Assembly (NCBI GenBank): GCA_963818985.1 | Contig: CAWFUJ010000004.1 | Span: 124,001-188,000 of the forward strand | Origin: JAFEDN01 sp963818985 | Lineage (GTDB): Bacteria; Pseudomonadota; Gammaproteobacteria; Coxiellales; Coxiellaceae | DNA: 64,000 nt | Direction of reading: 5' to 3' | Part shown: positions 1 to 7,794 of the stretch, piece after piece | Layout: every line of letters begins with the position of its first letter | Numbering within the stretch: the stretch's first letter is position 1 | Made by a program: the position numbers and the translations under genes | The notes under the pieces: generated by a model | Databases searched by the model: none | Seen by the model: the letters and a program-made list of their open reading frames with translations, nothing else | What the model was told of the DNA's origin: nothing

Positions 1-254
1 ACTGACATATTATTATCTGTCAGTGATGAACCACCCCATGCACCTAATTCGCATTTGATAATCCGATGTTCTGATACACCTATTTGCTGGGCAATAATTT
101 CTGCGCAAAATAATTCGTGTAAATTACGTTGATTATAATTGAGACTTAGGGCATGACATTGAAATCCCTGCGATTTTGCTAAAGCCAAGCATACGCTGGA
201 ATCAATGCCGCCAGAGAGTAATACCACCGCTTTTTTATTCATATCATTTTTCAT
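1..254 (-). CDS. queC: QueC, 7-cyano-7-deazaguanine synthase (partial, C-terminus outside window)
   Basis: N-terminal third (about 84 codons) of QueC, the ATP-dependent enzyme that converts 7-carboxy-7-deazaguanine and ammonia to preQ0 in queuosine synthesis. The PP-loop pyrophosphatase signature VLLSGGIDSS is at residues ~11-20, followed by LSLNYNQR and LGAWGGSSLTD, all typical of QueC. The rest runs off the left edge. The start ATG lies one base after the queE stop, so the two form a translationally linked pair at the end of the tol-pal-cpoB run. A second ATG four codons later could also serve as start. The visible part is intact. Confidence 0.93.
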   Translation of the reverse strand, partial: MKNDMNKKAVVLLSGGIDSSVCLALAKSQGFQCHALSLNYNQRNLHELFCAEIIAQQIGVSEHRIIKCELGAWGGSSLTDNNMS

Positions 255-255
255 A

Positions 256-887
256 TTATTTACCGGGAACCTCGCCCCAAATGTATTTATGTAATTGGAG
301 TTGGAAACGAATTGCTAATCGATCCTGTAATATCCAATCTGCCAAATCTTGCGGAGGCATTTGTTGGTGGCTTGGAGAAAATAGTATCTGCGCGCGCTCT
401 GTCAGTTGGTATTGATCTACGATTTGTTTTGCCCATTCGTAATCGGCGCGATCACAAATCACAATTTTGATTTGATCTTGTGGCAATAAAAATTTTAAAT
501 TTTCCCATAAATTGCGCTGCTCTTCTCCCGAAGCAGGGGTTTTTAAATCAATTACTTTAATGACTCGAGAATCCACTGAAGAAATATCTAAAGCTCCACT
601 TGTTTCTAGCGAGACAATATATCCAGCGTCACATAAACTGGTTAATAAAGTAGACTCTCCGCTTGAGCTAATGGTTCGCCGCCAGTAACGGTGACATATC
701 GTGGGTGATAAGAAGCGACTTGTTGTAGAATATCGGATATCGTTTTAACTTGGCCACCATGAAAAGCATAGGCGGTGTCGCAATATTGGCAGCGAAGCGG
801 GCAACCCGTTAGACGGATAAAAGCAGTGGGCCACCCCATTGAATTACTCTCACCTTGCAAAGAATAAAAAATTTCGGTTATACGCAA
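256..887 (-). pseudogene. queE: QueE, 7-carboxy-7-deazaguanine synthase, broken by a 1-nt deletion
   Basis: Radical-SAM enzyme that makes 7-carboxy-7-deazaguanine from 6-carboxytetrahydropterin. The first part (642-887) begins MRITEIFYSLQGES and carries the CX3CX2C cluster motif GCPLRCQYC and TVTGGEPLAQ. It then stops at 642. The rest follows in another frame: LLTSLCDAGY, VSLETSGALD, DLKTPASGEE, and a typical C-terminus QLQLHKYIWGEVPGK ending at 256. Between LAQ and LCDAGY there are 26 nt where the family usually has nine residues, so one base is missing near 635-660. Everything else looks conserved, so this is either a very recent mutation or a sequencing error. It sits between cpoB and queC, the usual gammaproteobacterial order. 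Confidence 0.88.
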
Positions 888-930
888 TTTGCCTCATACG
901 TTAGTTTCTATTTTTTAGCCGCTAGTATTT

Positions 931-952
931 CCCCTCTCCCTAGTGGGAGAGG
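931..952. repeat. CCCTCTCCC palindrome, copy 1 of 6
   Basis: CCCCTCTCCC, a TAGT loop, then GGGAGAGG, in the gap between queE and cpoB. The run of A follows on the plus strand, so it is not a classical terminator for the minus-strand operon. Same family as copies at 16661, 27004, 37409, 44112 and 46344. Confidence 0.8.
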
Positions 953-963
953 AAAAAAAGCTT

Positions 964-1851
964 TCAGCGAGAATTGTTGCTGGAATTTAGTTGCTGTAAT
1001 TGAACGCTCGCTAACTGTGCTGCTGTGCTGCCGGGATATCGGGTCATCAAAGATTTTAGTTCCAGTCGTGCTTGCTCGGTTTTGCCTTGCTGGGCATGTA
1101 AAACGGCTAATTTCAACTGGGCATCAGCCACTTTGCCAGAAGCTGGATATTGTTGAATAACATAATTGAACTCTAATTCACTTTGAACCAAATTTCTTTG
1201 TTGAAGATATATTTCTCCCAACCAATAGTGAGCGTTAGCTTGGAACTGACCGTCTGGATGTAATTTTATATATTGACGAAAAGCATTAGCTGCTGCATCT
1301 ACTTGTTTATTGGCTAATAAATTAAATGCACTTTCATAAGCTGCCGAATCAGTTTGACCCGGAGGCACTGGCGCAGGTTGGGTCCCTTCAGTGGGCTCAG
1401 AGCCTGGGGTCTGGTCAGGAGCAACACGAGCTGATGGCGGAGGTGAGGTTGGCGCTGCTGGTGGCGCAGCCGGAGGCAATGCTTCCACATGCTGCTGCTG
1501 ACGACTCATGATATCGAATTGATGGGCTTGTTCTTGCAATTGACCATTGAGCTTTTCGACTTGCTGTTGTAATTCTTCTATTTGTTGCGGTAAATTCATT
1601 TGCACCAAATTATCGACCTGTTGCTCTAGAAGATCGATACGCTTAGGCAAGGGTAATGAAGACGTGTCCAGCGTTGACGGCTGGACACGATCACTGGCAT
1701 TTTCATTGATGGCATTCGCCGCTGAAGGAGCAGTTAAATTTTCCACCGGGGCATATTCAGCGATGGCCGCGCTTGATAAAACCGTCATCGCCAAACCTAG
1801 GCCATACTGGCAAATAACTCGGCGTTTATTCGCGAACATAAACCAATTCAA
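964..1851 (-). CDS. cpoB: CpoB (YbgF), cell division coordinator / Tol-Pal-associated TPR protein
   Basis: Periplasmic protein that in other gammaproteobacteria links Tol-Pal constriction to peptidoglycan synthesis by PBP1B. The 295-residue product starts with a signal peptide (hydrophobic residues ~15-30, ending near AIAEYA). A Gln-rich coiled coil follows (about 70-115, LPQQIEELQQQVEKLNGQL), then a Pro-rich linker (~125-170) and C-terminal TPR repeats with phrases such as ANAHYWLGEIYLQQRN and AVLHAQQGKTEQARLELKSL. The start overlaps the last 26 nt of pal; M5 is an alternative start that still overlaps. Order tolB-pal-cpoB-queE is the standard one. Confidence 0.93.
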   Translation of the reverse strand: MNWFMFANKRRVICQYGLGLAMTVLSSAAIAEYAPVENLTAPSAANAINENASDRVQPSTLDTSSLPLPKRIDLLEQQVDNLVQMNLPQQIEELQQQVEKLNGQLQEQAHQFDIMSRQQQHVEALPPAAPPAAPTSPPPSARVAPDQTPGSEPTEGTQPAPVPPGQTDSAAYESAFNLLANKQVDAAANAFRQYIKLHPDGQFQANAHYWLGEIYLQQRNLVQSELEFNYVIQQYPASGKVADAQLKLAVLHAQQGKTEQARLELKSLMTRYPGSTAAQLASVQLQQLNSSNNSR

Positions 1852-2383
1852 CTCGACGGTTTAAGCGATAAGCTTCTTCGTTTTCGCCCCTCACTGCAGG
1901 ACGTTCTTTACCATAACTGACGACTTGAATCTGATGCTTTTTTACCCCGCGTTGCGCTAATACTCGCTCCACGGATTTAGCACGACGCCATCCTAATGCA
2001 ATATTATATTCACGACTACCGCGATCATCTGCATTACCTTCTAAACGAACTTTGGCGTTGCTGTGAGTCTTTAAATAATCAGCTTGAATATTCACTAACC
2101 CAATATCTGCTCTATCCAAATGACTTTGATCATAGCCAAAGTAATAGACTTGGTGAGATGGCGCAGTGCGTGGATTGACATATCGGTGACCGCGAGACTC
2201 TCCATTCACTTCTGCTCCCGTTAAACCATTTTTCTGGCCTAGCGCATACGTTTGTGCTTGTTCGTTAGTCCCAACCGCTGGCGTACCCACTTCAGTGGTA
2301 TTTTTATGAGTACAAGCCGCCAAACTGACTACCAAAGTAGAAATGGCTGCAATTTTAAAAAACTGATTCATAGACATATTCAA
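1826..2383 (-). CDS. pal: Pal, peptidoglycan-associated lipoprotein
   Basis: Outer-membrane lipoprotein of the Tol-Pal system that binds peptidoglycan and TolB. A lipoprotein signal peptide (STLVVSLAAC) puts the acylated Cys at about residue 24. The C-terminal OmpA-like domain (~75-185) has VRLEGNADDRGSREYN, ALGWRRAKSVERVL and the final RLNRRVELVY, which are the peptidoglycan-binding signature. The 185-residue length is normal. M1, M3 and M5 are all possible starts (MNMSMNQ). Its 3' end overlaps cpoB. Confidence 0.96.
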   Translation of the reverse strand: MNMSMNQFFKIAAISTLVVSLAACTHKNTTEVGTPAVGTNEQAQTYALGQKNGLTGAEVNGESRGHRYVNPRTAPSHQVYYFGYDQSHLDRADIGLVNIQADYLKTHSNAKVRLEGNADDRGSREYNIALGWRRAKSVERVLAQRGVKKHQIQVVSYGKERPAVRGENEEAYRLNRRVELVYVRE

Positions 2384-2404
2384 AATCTCCTTTAAAAAAA
2401 ACTA

Positions 2405-2581
2405 CTATTTATGACCATAACTCTGCCGAGTACATTCTCGGTTACCATGCCAATTTTTGCCGCATTTAACAGTGTGCTTTGGTGGATGATGTGGTGGGGG
2501 AGGTGGAGCAATTACACAACCCACCGATACGACACAACCCAACATTAAAATTAAACCATGCTTTATGTATAAAATTTTCAT
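2405..2581 (-). CDS. Small Pro/His-rich lipoprotein, hypothetical
   Basis: Unrecognised 58-residue protein lying inside the tol-pal operon between tolB and pal, an unusual place for an extra gene. The ATG at 2581 is preceded by GAGGG at good spacing. A hydrophobic stretch HGLILMLGCVVSVGC gives a plausible lipobox ending at VGC, followed by a proline run (APPPPPHHPP) and a basic Cys-containing tail (KCGKNWHGNRECTR). It could be a small envelope accessory of Tol-Pal, but function cannot be inferred from sequence. A chance ORF is possible, though the ribosome binding site and signal peptide argue for a real gene. Confidence 0.55.
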   Translation of the reverse strand: MKILYIKHGLILMLGCVVSVGCVIAPPPPPHHPPKHTVKCGKNWHGNRECTRQSYGHK

Positions 2582-2661
2582 CAGCAACCCTCTTCTTTTA
2601 TATTTGTTTATTTCTTTACTTTTAATTGCTTTAAGCTATCAATAGTCATTCTGCCAAAAAT

Positions 2662-3975
2662 CTATTCCGTCCGCAAAAAAGGTGACCATGAGGGCTCTTG
2701 CACTGTGCCGCTACGGGCCGGCAGCTGCAATTTAATCCGTCCATCAGTTGAAACAACTGCTAAAACTCCACGTCCCTGATATTGTGTAGCATATAACACC
2801 ATTTTGCCATTGGGCGCAAGACTTGGCGACTCATCTCGACCAGCATTTGTTAGAATTTGAACTTTACCAGAAGTTAAATCTTGTTTGGCAATTCCAAACT
2901 CACCATTTTCCCGGTGCATCATCACCAACGCGTTACTCCCTGGAAGTAATGACGCCCGAGCATTATAATTACCTTCGAAAGTCATGCGGGTTATTTTGCC
3001 ATTAGTCAAATCATATTGGTAAATTTGCGGCGAACCGCCACGATCCGAAGTAAATATTAATGTACGTCCATCCGCCGACCATTTAGGTTCGGTATCTATT
3101 GAAAAACCATTGGTGAGCTGGGTTAACTTTAATGTGTTCAAATCCATCAGGTAAATTTTAGGATGATCTGTTTTTGTTAGTACCAATGCCATCTTCTTAC
3201 CATCGGGGGAAAAAGCCGGGGCGCCGTTAATACCTTCAAAACTTGAAATTAATCGACGCGTCCCGGTGCGCACGTTTTGTAAAAAAATCGACGCATGATT
3301 ATTTTCAAAAGAAACATAGGCGATATCTGCACCATCAGGGGACCAGGTCGGCGACATAATCGGCTGAGGTGAAACTAATAAAGATTGAGGATTAAAACCA
3401 TCTGCATCAGACACTTCAAGTGCATAAACGGGTTTGGTGTGAGAAGACCATTGCTTTAAAACATAGGCAATTTTAGTATTAAAAATACCTTTTACCCCCG
3501 TCAATTGCTCATACACCAAATCACTGATCGTATGTCCTAGCTGACGTAAATCTGCTTTGTGTGCGTGAAAAACTTTTTTGAATAAGTAAGGCATGCTACC
3601 ATCTTCTGAACGGAAAGCACTCTGAAGTTCCACGGTAATTTGATACTGGCTTTCACCAAGATTGGCTATTTGTCCTTCCAAGATGTAATCTGCGCCGCGC
3701 TCGCGCCAGTTAGTGGTGTTAGAAACGGCGGGATCCGTTATTATCCGAAACTGACCACTGGTCTGCAGATCTTTTTTTATCACTTCGCTAAGAGTTACAT
3801 CCCCAGCCGTTGTGACTGAAGAACCACTGAAAGGAGTAATGGCAATAGGTATGGCCTGACTCATGCCTTGAGTGAGTTCGAGATACAATTCTGCACGTGA
3901 TGGAGAAATCAGAAAAAGCTGGGTAATAAAAAGCAAAATAATGAGGTGATAATGTTTTAATAATTTTTTATTCAT
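2662..3975 (-). CDS. tolB: TolB, periplasmic beta-propeller of Tol-Pal
   Basis: Periplasmic protein that binds Pal and TolA during outer-membrane constriction. The reading frame stays open upstream through a palindromic repeat, but the true start is probably the ATG at 3975 (MNKKLLKHYH), directly before a signal peptide ending ISPSRA. The N-terminal domain (~30-165) is followed by a six-bladed propeller with TolB repeats: SPTWSPDGADIAYVS, APAFSPDGKKMALVL, EPKWSADGRTLIFTSDRGG, SPSLAPNGKMVLYAT, EPSWSPF. About 437 residues, usual size. tolA lies 80 nt upstream, with the repeat at 4021 between them. Confidence 0.95.
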   Translation of the reverse strand: MNKKLLKHYHLIILLFITQLFLISPSRAELYLELTQGMSQAIPIAITPFSGSSVTTAGDVTLSEVIKKDLQTSGQFRIITDPAVSNTTNWRERGADYILEGQIANLGESQYQITVELQSAFRSEDGSMPYLFKKVFHAHKADLRQLGHTISDLVYEQLTGVKGIFNTKIAYVLKQWSSHTKPVYALEVSDADGFNPQSLLVSPQPIMSPTWSPDGADIAYVSFENNHASIFLQNVRTGTRRLISSFEGINGAPAFSPDGKKMALVLTKTDHPKIYLMDLNTLKLTQLTNGFSIDTEPKWSADGRTLIFTSDRGGSPQIYQYDLTNGKITRMTFEGNYNARASLLPGSNALVMMHRENGEFGIAKQDLTSGKVQILTNAGRDESPSLAPNGKMVLYATQYQGRGVLAVVSTDGRIKLQLPARSGTVQEPSWSPFLRTE

Positions 3976-4020
3976 GCGCAATATTTTAACTGTATTCGAT
4001 AAAATCTTCAATCTCATATG

Positions 4021-4045
4021 TCCCGCGGTCAAGTCGCGGGATGAC
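4021..4045. repeat. TCCCGCGG palindrome (REP-like), copy 1 of 3
   Basis: TCCCGCG, a 7-nt loop GTCAAGT, then CGCGGGA followed by TGAC. It sits between tolA and tolB inside an operon. The same motif with longer arms is at 27922-27950 and around 34337-34375. Confidence 0.8.
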
Positions 4046-4054
4046 GAGGCTAGT

Positions 4055-5029
4055 TTAGCGGCTAACATCTTGCGGAGTCATTTTTATGGTAAACAGGCGG
4101 AACGATTGAGCAGCAGAAGACTCTGTCGGTATTGGTAAAGGTGAAGCCTTATAAATTGCAGCTTCAGCGGCTCGATCTAAAGCAATATTTCCACTGCTTC
4201 TAGTCAATTGCACATGCGAAACCACCCCGGCCGGAGTCAAATCAATGGTAAAAACACAAGAAATAGTCGGATCAGTCGCATCGGGGATATTCCATTGTTT
4301 GCCAATCGCCATCAAAATTTGGACGCGATAATGATCTATCACCTCTCGCTCTTGTTGCGCTTTGACTAATAATTGTTTTTCATTGTCGATTTGTTGTTGC
4401 AGTAATTTTTTTTGCAGATCATCTTGTTGTTCAGCTAGTTGCGCTTGTCGCTGTTTTATGGCTTCCAAATCACGTTGTTTTTTCTCAGCTAATTCTTTGA
4501 GTTCAATTTCATGTTCTAACTGCTTCTTCTTCGCTAATGCTTTGGCCTCATCTTCCTGCTGCTTCTTTATTGCTAATGCTTTGGCCTCACTTTCTTGTTG
4601 CTGCTTGACTGCCAATGCCTTTTGTTGCTCTTTTAATTGTGCCAAATGCAGCTCTTCAAGTTTGGCTTGATTAATCGCAGCTTCGCGTTGTTGCTGTGCT
4701 CGTTGTTGCTCGGCTTTCATTTGAATAAGATGTTGCGCTTCAAGTAATTTAGCCTGACGTGCCGCTTGCTCTTGCGCCTTTAACTCACGGAGTTTTTCTT
4801 GTTGTTGTTGCTCGCGAATTTGAATATTTTGTACTCGCTCTGCTACCTTTGTCGCATCAATTGCAACAGCATTCACAATCGGTTTCGGTGTGGGAGTAGG
4901 AGTTTGCAGACGAAAAGTGGAAACCGGAGCCACACTGATCAGCCAGTACAATATTCCGATATGGATCGCAATAGAGAGAATCAATGGCAAATGCAGTTTG
5001 GGATTATTATTTTTTTGAATATTAATCAT
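4055..5029 (-). CDS. tolA: TolA, inner-membrane spanning subunit of Tol-Pal
   Basis: Couples the TolQR motor to TolB/Pal across the periplasm. A single membrane anchor (about residues 14-34, LPLILSIAIHIGILYWLIS) precedes a long Gln/Glu/Lys/Ala coiled coil (~60-235) with degenerate repeats such as KALAIKKQQEDEAKALAKKK. The C-terminal domain (~240-324) has IGKQWNIPD, CVFTIDLTPAGVVSHVQL, SSGNIALDRAAEAAIYKASPLP, the typical TolA III fold. The start is one base from the priA stop (5030), so tolA follows priA directly instead of tolQ-tolR. Confidence 0.94.
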   Translation of the reverse strand: MINIQKNNNPKLHLPLILSIAIHIGILYWLISVAPVSTFRLQTPTPTPKPIVNAVAIDATKVAERVQNIQIREQQQQEKLRELKAQEQAARQAKLLEAQHLIQMKAEQQRAQQQREAAINQAKLEELHLAQLKEQQKALAVKQQQESEAKALAIKKQQEDEAKALAKKKQLEHEIELKELAEKKQRDLEAIKQRQAQLAEQQDDLQKKLLQQQIDNEKQLLVKAQQEREVIDHYRVQILMAIGKQWNIPDATDPTISCVFTIDLTPAGVVSHVQLTRSSGNIALDRAAEAAIYKASPLPIPTESSAAQSFRLFTIKMTPQDVSR

Positions 5030-7045
5030 TTATATCATCTCCAACGGATCTACATCTAACGACCAGCGTACTTTATTAACTAATTTACAGCGACTTAATG
5101 AAGGCACCCATATTCGTAAAATATCTTGCAACTCAGCACGTTTACCAGCCTGTAAAAGCAATTGTCCGCGAAAACGCCCTGCGCAACGTTCCATTGGAGC
5201 AGGAATAGGGCCTAATAATCCAATTTTACCAATGGTGGGAATATTTTCCAAGGCCAATTTAGCCTGAGCAAGAAATTGCTGGGTTATTTCACGTTGCCCA
5301 GCTTCTGCTCGCAATAGCGCCAAAGAAGCAAATGGCGGTAATAAGGTTTGTTGACGCTCGTGTAATAAGGCTTGTGCAAACTGTCCGTACCCCTTATTAA
5401 GCAATAATTGTAAATAAGGATGATCAGGATGATGGGTTTGGATAATCACTTCTCCGGCACGTTGAGTTCGACCCGCACGTCCGCCGACTTGAACCAAAAG
5501 TTGCGCCATTCTTTCTACCGCACGAAAGTCTACACTAAATAAACCGCCGTCTGCATCGACGATGCCTACTAAAGTGAGATGAGGAAAATGGTGGCCTTTT
5601 GCGAGCATTTGCGTACCAATTAAAATTTGGGCTTTTTGGTCTTGAATTTGGGTTAAAAATTTCTCGATGCTGCCACGCTGTTTGGTGCTATCCTGATCTA
5701 TCCTGACCAATGTGTATTCCGGAAATAGTTCAGATATCACTTGCTCAATACGCTCTGTGCCTTGGCCAACTTTAATTAAATCAGATTGACGGCATTTTTC
5801 GCATTTTGAAGGTGAGCGTTTGATCACGCCGCAGTGATGGCAATGCAAACTTTCTGGTTGATAATGCAAGGTTAGACGCGCATCACAACGCGAACATTTC
5901 GCCATCCAACCGCATTGATGGCACATTAATACCGAAGCATAACCCCTGCGATTTAAAAATAATAATACTTGTCCCTGCACCGCAAGGTGTTCGCGCATTT
6001 TATTTAATAAAGGGGCGCTTAATCCGCTGGATAATCGTTTACCTCGTAAATTTATTACGCTGACATTTGGTGGCTCTGCATCTCCCGCGCGTTGCGGCAG
6101 AGAAAGATAGGTGTATTTGCGCAATTTAGCATTGCTGATACTTTCGAGTGACGGAGTGGCCGAACCTAACACCACCGGAATGTTTTCCAATTGTCCGCGA
6201 ACTATCGCTAAATCTCGAGCAGAATAACGAAAATTACTTTGTTGCTTAAAAGATAAATCATGTTCTTCATCTATAATAATGATGCCCGGATTTAATAACG
6301 GTGTGAATATTGCTGAGCGAGTGCCGATGATAATCGCTGCCAAACCTTCACGTGCTTGCTGCCAGCGAGTTAAACGTTTTTTATCGGACAAGTCCGAATG
6401 TAACAGAACAATTGGCACATTAAAACGCTTTTCAAATCGAGCGACCATTTGTGGAGTTAAGGCAATCTCCGGCACTAATATTAATGCTTGTTTTCCAGCT
6501 TGAAGCAACGCATTTATGCTTTGAAAATATACTTCGGTTTTACCGCTGCCAGTGATGCCATCTAGTAAAAAAGTTTGAAAACCATTTGCAGCAATAATCG
6601 CAGCGACCGCTTGTCGTTGTTGATTATTGAGCGGTAAATTCTCCGACGGATTTACATTGTTCGTAACACTCTCTTTACATATCACTAAAGTGGGACATGC
6701 GCGTCCTTGGCGTAAGCTCTTTGGCAATGTTTGAGTAATCACCTCTCCTATTGGATAGTGATAATAATCACTGGCCCATTGGCATAATGCTAATATTGAA
6801 GGGATCACTACCGGATATTCATCCAATTTAATTAACGCCGGTTTAAGTTTATCGATTGGAACTTCAGTGGTAGATTTAATGGCTAATAAGATTCCTATTA
6901 ACGAACGACGCCCAAATGGGACTTGAATGCGGATTCCCGCAGGCCATTGATCAATATTTTTGGCATCAAGAGGAGGCAAATAATCAAAGCTTTGCCACAT
7001 TCGGGATGGAATGGCCAATTCTAATATAAGCGTGGTCGAAGACAT
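5030..7045 (-). CDS. priA: PriA, primosomal replication restart helicase
   Basis: Superfamily-2 3'-5' DNA helicase that reloads the replisome at stalled forks. Visible features: Walker A in DGITGSGKTEVYF, DEEH box (IIIDEEHD), GSATPSLES, a zinc-binding insert with paired cysteines (CHQCGWMAKCSRC, CHHCG, CEKC), and helicase motifs GTQMLAKGHHFP and QVGGRAGR. I place the start at the ATG at 7045 (MSSTTLILELAIPS), which matches the normal N-terminus and gives about 671 residues, slightly short for the family. The upstream extension to 7081 has no family-like sequence. The stop abuts tolA. Confidence 0.95.
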   Translation of the reverse strand: MSSTTLILELAIPSRMWQSFDYLPPLDAKNIDQWPAGIRIQVPFGRRSLIGILLAIKSTTEVPIDKLKPALIKLDEYPVVIPSILALCQWASDYYHYPIGEVITQTLPKSLRQGRACPTLVICKESVTNNVNPSENLPLNNQQRQAVAAIIAANGFQTFLLDGITGSGKTEVYFQSINALLQAGKQALILVPEIALTPQMVARFEKRFNVPIVLLHSDLSDKKRLTRWQQAREGLAAIIIGTRSAIFTPLLNPGIIIIDEEHDLSFKQQSNFRYSARDLAIVRGQLENIPVVLGSATPSLESISNAKLRKYTYLSLPQRAGDAEPPNVSVINLRGKRLSSGLSAPLLNKMREHLAVQGQVLLFLNRRGYASVLMCHQCGWMAKCSRCDARLTLHYQPESLHCHHCGVIKRSPSKCEKCRQSDLIKVGQGTERIEQVISELFPEYTLVRIDQDSTKQRGSIEKFLTQIQDQKAQILIGTQMLAKGHHFPHLTLVGIVDADGGLFSVDFRAVERMAQLLVQVGGRAGRTQRAGEVIIQTHHPDHPYLQLLLNKGYGQFAQALLHERQQTLLPPFASLALLRAEAGQREITQQFLAQAKLALENIPTIGKIGLLGPIPAPMERCAGRFRGQLLLQAGKRAELQDILRIWVPSLSRCKLVNKVRWSLDVDPLEMI

Positions 7046-7096
7046 GGTGACATCATAACGAATCGTTACCGGAACCGCCACTGATCAAAAATAGTG

Positions 7097-7136
7097 GTCA
7101 TCCTGGAAAACGCGTGGCGCTTATCCGGGACCCAGT
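7097..7136. repeat. 40-bp dispersed repeat, copy 1 (inverted relative to 7737)
   Basis: Sequence beginning GTCATCCTGGAAAACGCG and ending TATCCGGGACCCAGT. Its reverse complement matches 7737-7777 with scattered mismatches. The two copies flank the small secreted-protein gene at 7229-7651 in opposite orientation. Confidence 0.7.
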
Positions 7137-7166
7137 ATTAATATTTTTGCAAAGTAAAAACGCGGC

Positions 7167-7212
7167 ACCTTGCATAATGTATTGATTATTAAATCAATAT
7201 ATTATGCAAGGT
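7167..7212 (-). terminator. Long hairpin downstream of the 140-aa secreted protein gene
   Basis: ACCTTGCATAAT and a following TATTGATT pair with AATCAATA and ATTATGCAAGGT around an ATT loop, giving a stem of about 21 bp with one mismatch. On the minus strand it is followed by GCCGCGTTTTTAC, so it could end transcription from 7229-7651. The length of the stem also fits a palindromic repeat. Confidence 0.55.
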
Positions 7213-7228
7213 TTCACCACGTAGTTGA

Positions 7229-7651
7229 TTAGTGTGTATTTGCAACTTTTTGAACAAATTGGCATTGGCTAGGATTATTCTGACTGCATAAGGAATAGCT
7301 TCCACCAGTTTCCCACGTTCCGACGACAGGAGTAAAGATAGAAGAAGTACTTGCTCTCAACGGAGAGGGTAAAGGATAAACTTGAGTAGAGAGATAACTA
7401 CAAGTAACGGATTGACCACCCACTTTTTCTATGGGAATAGCCACATTGGTGAATACATAGGAATCAACAGAGGGATTTATTGTTCCTGTTAAAGTTCCAA
7501 ATGCCGTTTGCAAATTGACTTGGCCATTCCCATCTGCTGCTGCTTTCATGACTTCTTGGGCTGTGGGACACGCTAAGTTTGCTGCGTAGCCAATCATGGG
7601 TATCAAACTTAATACCGAGCATATAGAGACAAATTTTAGTTTAGAGTTCAT
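7229..7651 (-). CDS. Secreted protein of unknown function, 140 aa
   Basis: Not recognised. A clear Sec signal peptide (hydrophobic VSICSVLSLIPMIGYAA, cleavage near residue 23) is followed by a mature region with four cysteines (CPTAQEV, VTCSY, LCSQNNPSQCQF), suggesting two disulphides in a small periplasmic or exported protein. AAAGGAAAAAAGGC before the ATG gives a good ribosome binding site. It is monocistronic, bounded by inverted copies of a 40-bp repeat, with a hairpin after the stop. It might belong to the small secreted DUF3757-like proteins of Legionellales, but that is only a guess from the CP...C pattern. Confidence 0.6.
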   Translation of the reverse strand: MNSKLKFVSICSVLSLIPMIGYAANLACPTAQEVMKAAADGNGQVNLQTAFGTLTGTINPSVDSYVFTNVAIPIEKVGGQSVTCSYLSTQVYPLPSPLRASTSSIFTPVVGTWETGGSYSLCSQNNPSQCQFVQKVANTH

Positions 7652-7736
7652 TGCCTTTTTTCCTTTTGTAAATAAATTAGATCAGGCCTAATAATAACGT
7701 TTTATTCAATAAAATACTAGTACTTTTTCAATTCTG

Positions 7737-7777
7737 ACTTGGGTGCTGAATAAACGCTACGCATTTTCCGGGGTGAT
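7737..7777. repeat. 40-bp dispersed repeat, copy 2
   Basis: ACTTGGGTGCTGAATAAACG then CTACGCATTTTCCGGGGTGAT. It corresponds to the reverse complement of 7097-7136 with roughly three quarters of positions matching. Confidence 0.65.
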
Positions 7778-7794
7778 ATCTCTTCATGGATCCA

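Noticed and set aside
3976..4068. N-terminal extension of tolB
   Set aside because: It runs through the TCCCGCGG palindrome and lacks any family similarity; the signal peptide begins at 3975.
4362..4670. Cys/Ser/Phe-rich plus-strand frame inside tolA
   Set aside because: Mirror image of the Gln/Lys/Glu coiled coil codons of TolA, not a gene.
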